A stretch of DNA of 64,000 nucleotides from Salticus scenicus (lineage: Eukaryota > Arthropoda > Arachnida > Araneae > Salticidae). The position numbers and the translations under genes are program-made. Where the stretch lies: positions 108,301,667 through 108,365,666 of the forward strand of contig OZ005648.1 of assembly GCA_963930645.1 (NCBI GenBank). The letters are read 5' to 3'. Shown one piece after another: positions 57,420 through 64,000 of the stretch (within the stretch, counting starts at the first letter, position 1; every line of letters starts with the position of its first letter). The notes beneath the pieces were generated by a model. It saw nothing but the letters and a program-made list of their open reading frames with translations, was not told the origin of the DNA and made no database searches.

Positions 57420-58260
57420 TGAAATATCGCCCCATTTTGCTATGTTGATAAAATCTTAAATTTTCCTATTAGAATATTTGTAGTCAATTATGTTCATACA
57501 AGTATCATAAATGTTATTTTGACATTGTCTGATATATTTATGATCCTCAAAAAGAACTTTTATGCTCGATTTTACCTTATTCTGCCATTTTAAGTAAATC
57601 GTAAATTCCAAATAACTTACGAATTTTTTAAATTGGAAAATTCATAATCTATGGTATTCATTATCCTAAATAATATTTCAAAAGTGGTCTGACATCTTTA
57701 TGATGAAAGTATCCCTCAAGATTGACGTTTGTGTAAAATTTTGCCCTATTCTGTTATGATAAGAAATTCGTAAAATTCTAATAATTTACGAAATTTTTAT
57801 ATTGGAAAATTCATAGTCAATAATATTCATGCCAGTATCCTAAATAATATTTCTAAAGTAGTCTGACATCTTTACGATGAAAATATCCCTCAAAATTGAC
57901 GTTCATGTGAAATTTTGTCCTATTCTGTCATGTTAAGAAATTCGTAAATATCCAATAACTTCCGAAATTTTTAAAGTATCATGTTAATAGTAACTGATGT
58001 TCATTCCGGCATCAAAACCGTTTTTTTTTTTTTTTAAACTGGTCTGACATTTTTACAGCAAAAATTTTTCATTTAATGCAAGTTTAAGTGAAATTTTGCC
58101 CTATTCTCCCATGTTAAGAAAATCGTAAATTTCAAATAACTTACAAAGTTTTTTAATTCGAATGTTGCAAATAAATAGGGTTCTTGCCAGTGTCGAAAGT
58201 AATATTTTAAAACTGATTTGACCTCTCTGCGATTATTTGTTCTTGAGATATCGTGTACAC
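57420..58260 (+). repeat. Five-copy diverged tandem array, period about 145-180 bp
   Basis: The key GCCCTATTCTG-like motif is at about 57429, 57573, 57743, 57917 and 58098. Each copy also has AAATCGTAAAT, ACTTACGAAATTT and GTCTGACATCTTTA(T/C)GAT. It ends near TTCTTGAGATATCGTGTACA and a stretch of ACTAACA(G/T)AC repeats. Confidence 0.85.
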
Positions 58261-58775
58261 AGACTAACATACTAACACACTAAAGGACTAACAAACTAAC
58301 AGACACCCTACAGACGGACACCATACAAATTTTGTCATTTTCGGATTCCTCACACCTGAAAACGTGTAGAAAAGTAAAAAAACCGAGGTCGAAAAATTTC
58401 ACGATTACTTAGGTTCCACATACCTATAGTATGATGGGGAGCTAAAAAAAGGAAAGAAATGTATTATTTGGATGCATATAATCATGTTCTATATAGAATA
58501 TGTTATGATTGGTTTACAAGGCCAACTTAAATTACAGTTCATTAATTATCGTAGTATAAAAAGAAATTATATGACTACTTTGATTTTGAAAACTATGAAA
58601 TAAAGTTTCTCAAACTAAAATTTAAAAATATGAGATATCAAATACCAAATTTATTAAAATTAAGTTGCAATAATCTTGAATTGTGCAATAAATGATTAAT
58701 TTAACATAAATATTGAAAAATACTCTGTTAACAAATTATAAAACCACCTGTTTAAAAACAAAAATAATATGTAAA

Positions 58776-59440
58776 TTAATACAATAGTGGCTCTCCATTT
58801 TTCTTCGTAACTTTAGACACTTTGTTTTTCATTGAAGTGACCAGGTGTTTAAGTTCAGATTCAAAAATATTGTGCCATTCTTTTACATTGGCGACTTCTA
58901 GTTCGTTGGCAGATAAAAATTGTTTATTATTACTAGCATAAACTTCGTGAGATAATATATCCCAAAGATTTCCCATAGAGTTCAAATCTGAACTTTGATT
59001 TGGCATGGCAAAACATTAATTTTTCTTGTTTGAACCATTCCTGGGTAGATTTAGATGTATGGTAAGAAGCATTGTCCTGCTGACATTCAGTAAACACCTC
59101 CTGAAAAAGGCCCAAGTGGATCAAATGATCATACAGCATAACTTGATATTGTGCAGAGTCCATATGTACCAAAAATCTCTGTAAGTAGCACAATCCATCC
59201 TGATTAAAGGTTTACCCAACCATTACTGATCCTCCTCCCATTTGTTGGCTAAATCATTATTTTGGTTTCTTCCTCAAATCATGCCAATAGTGTTCAGAGC
59301 CATCTGGATCCTCACGATTATTATTATTATTTTTTTATATCTGGAATATCACTTATTTCCATTCATCGCCTTATGACATGACATTTTTAGCCTGTTTCAG
59401 TCTTGATAATGTCTTCTTGATAATGTTTCAATAATCTTGA
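58776..59440 (-). pseudogene. Tc1-like transposase relic, C-terminal part
   Basis: On the minus strand: YYWHDLRKKP-like wording near 59290, GGGSVMV, then CYLQRFLVHMDSAQYQVMLY, QQDNASYHTSKSTQEWF (catalytic Asp block), and in another frame MPNQSSDLNSMGNLWDIL, the usual SPDLNPIENLW block, followed by a C-terminus to 58776. One frameshift divides the last two blocks and several stops lie upstream. Confidence 0.82.
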
Positions 59441-59482
59441 TGTTTTCAACAGTTTAATAAATTTTGCATTAATACATTCGGC

Positions 59483-60337
59483 AGCAAAATTATTGAAGCA
59501 CACATCCATATTTTTCATAGCTGTTAAACACATTGTAATCAATCAGTGAATTTCATTGTTGCTTCGTGGTTTCATTGTTTTTCATCTGCTTTGAAATTTT
59601 GCTTTTTTAAATCCACATGACTCCTATTCTGGTCGTGGCAGGCTGGGTGAGTGTTGCCGGCGTGAAACTAGTTTAACCCCACAGGCAAGTCACAAGTCTT
59701 GCCGCCTGCCTCCTTCCTTCCTATCTTAAGTTTCTTAAATTATTTTTTCATAAATTTTGATAAAGTTTATGGTTTTAAGTTAAGCTTTGTTGTGTTACTT
59801 TAATGATTCGTTTTTTTGCAGGCTGTTAATTATTAAATCTGGTTTCTTTACATTAGTGTATTTCATCCACTGATAAATTTTTTAAAAATCTTATTGGTCA
59901 TTGGTGTTTCAGTGATCTTGTATCTGTTGCTTGGCTTCTACTATGCTTAATAGATCATTATATATATATATATATCAGTTTGATCGCTAATTTTTATCAC
60001 CAACTTACTTTTTTATAAACAGCATAAGACTAAGATTATGACTCGACAAATATTTACTTAACAAAACAGTATTTAGGTGCAGTGGCGGATCCAGAACTTA
60101 ACTTTTTTTTGGGGGGGGGGAGGGCTAAGTCTTTTCAAAATGTTATTGTAGACCAATAAAAAATTTACAATTGCAATATTCAATTGTGAATGTCAATGTT
60201 TTTTTTTTTTTTTTTTTTTTTTTTTGGGGGGGGGGGGGCTTTAGCCCCCTAGCCCCCCCTTAAATCCTCCACTGTTTAGGTACACACCTTTTAAATACGA
60301 ATTATTGCTAGCGCTTCAATAATTTTGCTGCCGACTG
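59483..60337. mobile_element. Nested Tc1-like MITE (CGGCAGCAAAATTATTG ends)
   Basis: TACATTCGGCAGCAAAATTA at the left and, in reverse, TACAGTCGGCAGCAAAATTA at the right, continuing to TTGAAGC. It carries the dispersed repeat at 59700-59965 (reverse of 36845-37090) and the hAT MITE at 60080-60274. A similar terminus occurs at 14070. Confidence 0.78.
60080..60274. mobile_element. hAT MITE, third level of nesting
   Basis: CAGTGGCGGATCCAG at the left and, in reverse, CAGTGGAGGATTTAAG at the right. TTTAGGTG (60072-60079) and TTTAGGTA (60275-60282) are an 8-bp duplication with one change. G runs follow a T run near the right end. Confidence 0.82.
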
Positions 60338-60364
60338 TATTTGATTTAAGACTCTTTCAAACTG

Positions 60365-60600
60365 TTACGTATGAGGTTCTTTTGCTGAACCTTTTTGGAA
60401 TGTCACGATTTAAAAAACCTTTTTTATTCCAAGCCGTTTAATTTTATTTGTATCATTCTTTTTTTAATTATTGCATTGTGAATGGCAGTATTAGAACGTT
60501 TTATTAACTAAGCTATTTCTCTTTTAGATTTACCAACACCTTTACAAAATAAAAATTTTTTCACTTCTGTCTCTCAGACATCTGTTCACCCCGTAGCATC
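60365..60600 (-). pseudogene. Possible N-terminal part of the Tc1-like transposase
   Basis: Decayed minus-strand translation with KREI...LINKTF and HSQCNN-like wording and a basic stretch, in the position where a Tc1 helix-turn-helix would be if the nested insertion were removed. Weak on sequence alone. Confidence 0.35.
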
Positions 60601-60949
60601 TTAAAATATGTCGTGTATAACACAATTTAAACCTTCACCTTTGCTTCTCGAGAATACTTTCACGAAATACAAACAAGTACGTTTTATAATGATTTTGATG
60701 TGACGCATAATATGTTAATTTCCCCGAGTGGTCTTATAATTTTCTAACAGTCCCTTATTTATTTATTTTTTAAATATTAATAGGTTTTATAAATTTTAAC
60801 AGAAAACTTTCATGATCAATTTAAAATACACATGCTAAAGATATGCTCATTGTGTCTCGTGTGTTCAAAAGTGCCCCAATTTGTTAACAGTCTTATAATT
60901 TCTTAACATATTGGGTTAAGATACATTTTCAGTTGGTTTATCCTTTTTT

Positions 60950-62410
60950 AACACTTTCCAACCTCTAATAGAGTTTAAAAAGGATTATAGCTTCGATATT
61001 AGTCTATCTCTCCTCTCGCTAATTTCCATAACTATTCTTAGAATACTTTAAAAGTGATATATATTATTCTAGTTCACTATTGCAGGTTTCTTAATGAAAA
61101 TTGTATAAATAGCATGGCTGGTATGAATATAGGCACATCAAAGACAATTTCAAGTATTATGTTTATGAGAGTTATTTTTATAAAGATGGTATTTTGATAC
61201 ATTTGTACTTAATAAATAAATAAATAAAAATAAAAATTTACAGATATTATTTGCATGCATAAAATCATGTTTTCTTTAGAAAATGGTATGGTTAGCATTA
61301 ATGAATCAGAATTATTCAGATACATTAGAAAATATAAGTAGAAATTTCTCGAAGGGCATTTTCACTCGTACTATTGCCTTTTTAACACATTCCGACTTCC
61401 AACAGAGTTTAAAAGTGCTTATTACTTAGATTCATCTATATATCTGTCCGTTCTCAAATTTCTCTAATATATTCAGAATGTCTTAAAACTGATACTTGTT
61501 ATTCAAGTTTACCACTGCATGTTCTCTATAAAAAACGGTATAAATAGTATAGCTAGTTTGTGTACAATGGTACAAAAGATTTCAGGTAAATTACGGTCTA
61601 TGAAAAGTACTTCTTAAAAGCATATTTTAGTATCTTTATATTGCACACAACATAATTAAATTAATATACAATATTAAAATTCACAAAATCTTTTTCACTC
61701 TAGAATAAAATAAAATATGATTAGCATAAGTTATTTGTTTACAGAGCTCCTCAAAGTTGTTCATATGCATTATGCTAGATAAATGGAAAGGGCACCATGT
61801 AGTAGTACACTGTATGGTGGATATACGAAAAATAGACGATATTCAGTGCTAAACGAAAGCAATCTTTTTAATGCTTTTTCTTTATAAATAATGCTGTAAA
61901 GGTGCTTTTGCTAATTTCTTCCTCTTGTGATTTTCTTTTGAAAATTCCTTTTTCTATAGCTGAAAACTAAATGTATTTTTATAACCTTTCTGTTTTTGAA
62001 CTATATACAGGACTACACAAAAGTAATCTGTTGTATGATTTTTCTCTAAAAGTAAAACTATGAAGATAAATTTTTGAAAGTTCTCTTTCGCCAGAATAAA
62101 AAATAAATACTTTTTAAGGCGTCATTGCAGAGGTAAAATACATCTGGATGTTAAACATAAATGCTGTAAAGTTAGTACAGCTGGAAAGTTTTTACTGCTT
62201 GATTTCTTTTTCTTGTTTAACTTTCTTGTGATTTTTTACTTTCTCTTATTCATATATTTGGTAGAGAAAGTATTGTTTTTGGGTCAAATTTTCGAAAGTA
62301 AGTTTTTGTTATATTTAAACGTTTTGAGGTTCCTTAAATCCGAAAAACAGGTTTTTAGCGGTTGGTCTGTGTGCGTGTATGTTACCAGCATATCTCAAGA
62401 ACAAATAGCA
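60950..62410 (+). other. Diverged repeat DNA, no gene recognised
   Basis: Blocks recur, for example a CCAAC...AGAGTTTAAAA start with TCTAATATATTCAGAATG-like continuation at about 60959 and 61395, each followed by a CACTGCA-TGTT/TTCTTAATGAAA and GTATAAATAG(C/T)AT segment. It looks like old tandem copies of a repeat of about 430 bp. Confidence 0.5.
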
Positions 62411-63126
62411 GCAGGAAGTGCAAACTCAGTATTCTAAATCTGTATCATAGAGAGATGCTACACTAAACTTTTCGTTGAGATCAAGCAAATGGTTCATGTA
62501 CAGAGACATCCAAGAGAATTCAAATACATTACGTCTATGGGAGAAATTGCAAGTAAGTAGAGTTTAACATCTATATTCTGTACTAAACCAAATTAAATGA
62601 ATATCTATGTTTTACAGGCATAAAAGCATGTTTCATGTAGAATATAGTATGAAAATCATTCACCGTTCATTCATTTACAGGGCTACACAAAAGAACTAGG
62701 ATATAGTGGGATAATACTTGGAAATTCATGGAAGATCATTTCAGGCTGTGCTACATGCGTTATTAATATAGGATTATATTTAAGTACACAATGTGGTCTG
62801 TACATAATTTTTAGAAAATGTACAGGGCTGCCAATAGATAATCGAAAACATTCTTTTTTATTTAATGTAATTAGTGGAAATGCTTTGCTATAATATTTTA
62901 CCATGCTCAGGAAAACTGCCCAGAAATTAAATTTAATTCCTCATATCCATGTGATAAATAAAGCATTTTCAAAACTAAATATTTAGCGTGGCTTTTTTGT
63001 ATATTGACACGTTTTGAGGTTCCTTGAATACTGAAGTCATGTTTTTAACGTTTAACCTTTGTCTAAGACTTTTATCACAATAACTTAAAAAGAAATAATT
63101 TCAGGCAATTTAAATGTTGTAACTGA
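62411..63126 (+). repeat. Dispersed repeat, copy B (first copy at 43568)
   Basis: Matches 43568-44275 from ATTCTAAATCTGTATCATA to AACTTAAAAAGAAATAATTT. The match stops at about 63126, where the pogo-type element starts. Confidence 0.82.
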
Positions 63127-63127
63127 A

Positions 63128-64000
63128 GGTCGGGTAGTATCGGACGGCGGCTAGTATCGGACAAGCGTCTTTCCTAATGTTTGCTGCAAATGGCATTGCA
63201 TTACTTGTTAAAACACCTGCGTTTTGGGTGAAGGAAGAAAGCTGAGATTCCGCCTTATTTATAGAAGCGGCAGTGTTTTTGAACCGTGGCAGAAAATTTG
63301 TAATTTTTTATCAGTGTTTTAAACGAACGAAGATAACTTCGGATTGTGTCATAGCTTGTCTAAAAGTGAATATAAGTTGTTTTCTTGTGTATTGTTGTAA
63401 ACAATGTTAGTTTTCCTTTAAGTTGTAGGCCGTAAATCTCCTTAAGCTTACTAATACGTACGTGGTATGGTAACCGATGTTTCATTCCATGACGTTCGGG
63501 TTATATTGGACAGATGTGTTTCAGGTTGTATCGGACACAGTTTAAGGTTGATAAGAATCATATTCTCAAGGAATTCTTTTGTTTTGCAGGACAATATGGG
63601 TAAACTACGTCAGGAATGGGAGGAAAATAATATGAAAGAAGCTGTAGACAAAGTTAGAATGAAGGAAATGGCAATTAAAGAAGCGAGTGGAAGATATTCT
63701 GTTCCCAAAAGCACACTAGGAGATAAAGCAAAAAGTTATGCAGAAGGTAAAGAGGTAGAAATAAAACCATGTTTGGGAAACGTTAAAAATTTTCCAAAAA
63801 CATTCAATGAGGAATAGGAGATGGTATCATACAAACATATATTAAGAGCTTGTATAGCCATCTCATGCCCCTAAACAAAGAAGAGTTTTTGAAACTTGTC
63901 TATCAATATGCAGAAAAATTTAAAATAAAACACCGTTTTAATAAAACAAAACAAAAGGCCGCGAAAGACTTCTATTATGATTTTATGAAAAGAGTGCTGA
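63128..64000 (+). mobile_element. pogo/Tigger-type element, left part
   Basis: Begins near TCGGGTAGTATCGGACGG, with GTATCGGAC repeated at 63134, 63153 and 63513 as in a terminal/subterminal repeat. The transposase gene runs out of the window, so the right end cannot be seen. Confidence 0.65.
63596..64000 (+). pseudogene. pogo/Tigger-type transposase, 5' part, frameshifted
   Basis: The ATG at 63596 opens MGKLRQEWEENNMKEAVDKV, then KEMAIKEASGRYSVPKSTLG, the helix-turn-helix of the pipsqueak/CENP-B type found at the start of pogo/Tigger transposases. The frame ends at 63817. Near 63850 the reading moves to another frame, which stays open to the window end (PLNKEEFLKLVYQYAEKF, then HRFNKTKQKAAKDFYYDF), the second DNA-binding (CENP-B) domain with the usual FNK..A.KDF wording. 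The stop and frame change mean this copy is unlikely to make a full transposase, unless an intron removes the break. An upstream in-frame extension to 63467 is unlikely to be used. Confidence 0.8.

Larger units (their letters stand above)
58723..60755 (-). mobile_element. Tc1-like element with nested insertions
   Basis: Left CTCTGTTAACAAATTATAAA and, in reverse at the right, CTGTTAGAAAATTATAAGAC form inverted ends; TA lies next to both. The minus-strand transposase C-terminus (58776-59440) and probable N-terminus (60365-60600) are separated by the insertion at 59483-60337. Confidence 0.6.

Noticed and set aside
1..64000. CRISPR arrays, bacterial operons, rRNA genes or viral genes
   Set aside because: No regularly spaced short palindromic repeats with unique spacers, no ribosome-binding-site gene arrangement, no rRNA and no viral structural or replication genes were recognised; the gene structure is eukaryotic.

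Overview
The window is AT-rich animal nuclear DNA. It has spliced genes with GT/AG introns, very long introns, many long A/T runs and dense DNA transposons. The set of elements (Helitron, mariner/Tc1, hAT, Kolobok-like, pogo, tRNA-derived SINEs) and the gene set fit an arthropod. A chelicerate such as a spider is my guess, not something the sequence proves.

Three host genes can be read. (1) A complete three-exon ING1/ING2-type chromatin reader lies on the minus strand (CDS 8282 down to 950, 268 aa, C-terminal PHD finger). (2) A complete five-exon DJ-1/PARK7 gene lies on the plus strand (CDS 9173 to 39811, 190 aa, catalytic Cys104 and Glu17 present). Its first intron alone is about 16.6 kb. 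The two genes are head to head, with 890 bp between start codons, so a shared divergent promoter is likely. (3) The 3' end of a membrane protein gene lies on the minus strand (exons 56620-56479 and 51476-51079). A dibasic furin-type site, a transmembrane segment and a short tail suggest a ZP-domain type protein whose upstream exons lie beyond the window.

Most of the rest is mobile DNA. DJ-1 intron 1 holds: a tandemly duplicated sequence split by an hAT element (10630-11176) and by a TIR element (11411-14051) that itself carries a Kolobok-like element (12569-13812, TTAA duplications); an 88-bp-armed foldback (14099-14397); a Helitron with both termini recognisable (15038-20393) carrying a broken helicase gene; a deleted mariner (20400-21352); a small GC-rich TIR element (22450-22690); and an insertion (23387-25078) with a 27-unit C-tract minisatellite. 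Later DJ-1 introns hold tRNA-derived SINEs in opposite orientation, several hAT-type elements with 8-bp duplications, a palindromic MITE and a mariner relic.

From 40 to 50 kb the DNA is intergenic, with foldback elements and a repeat copy found again at 62.4 kb. The last intron of the third gene contains a probable non-autonomous Helitron. The right end has a 5-copy tandem array, a three-level nest of Tc1-like and hAT elements, and a pogo/Tigger transposase that runs off the window. All boundaries and counts were read by eye. I found no new multigene system; the most unusual items are the foldback, the minisatellite and the insertions that can be checked against an uninterrupted copy in the same window.
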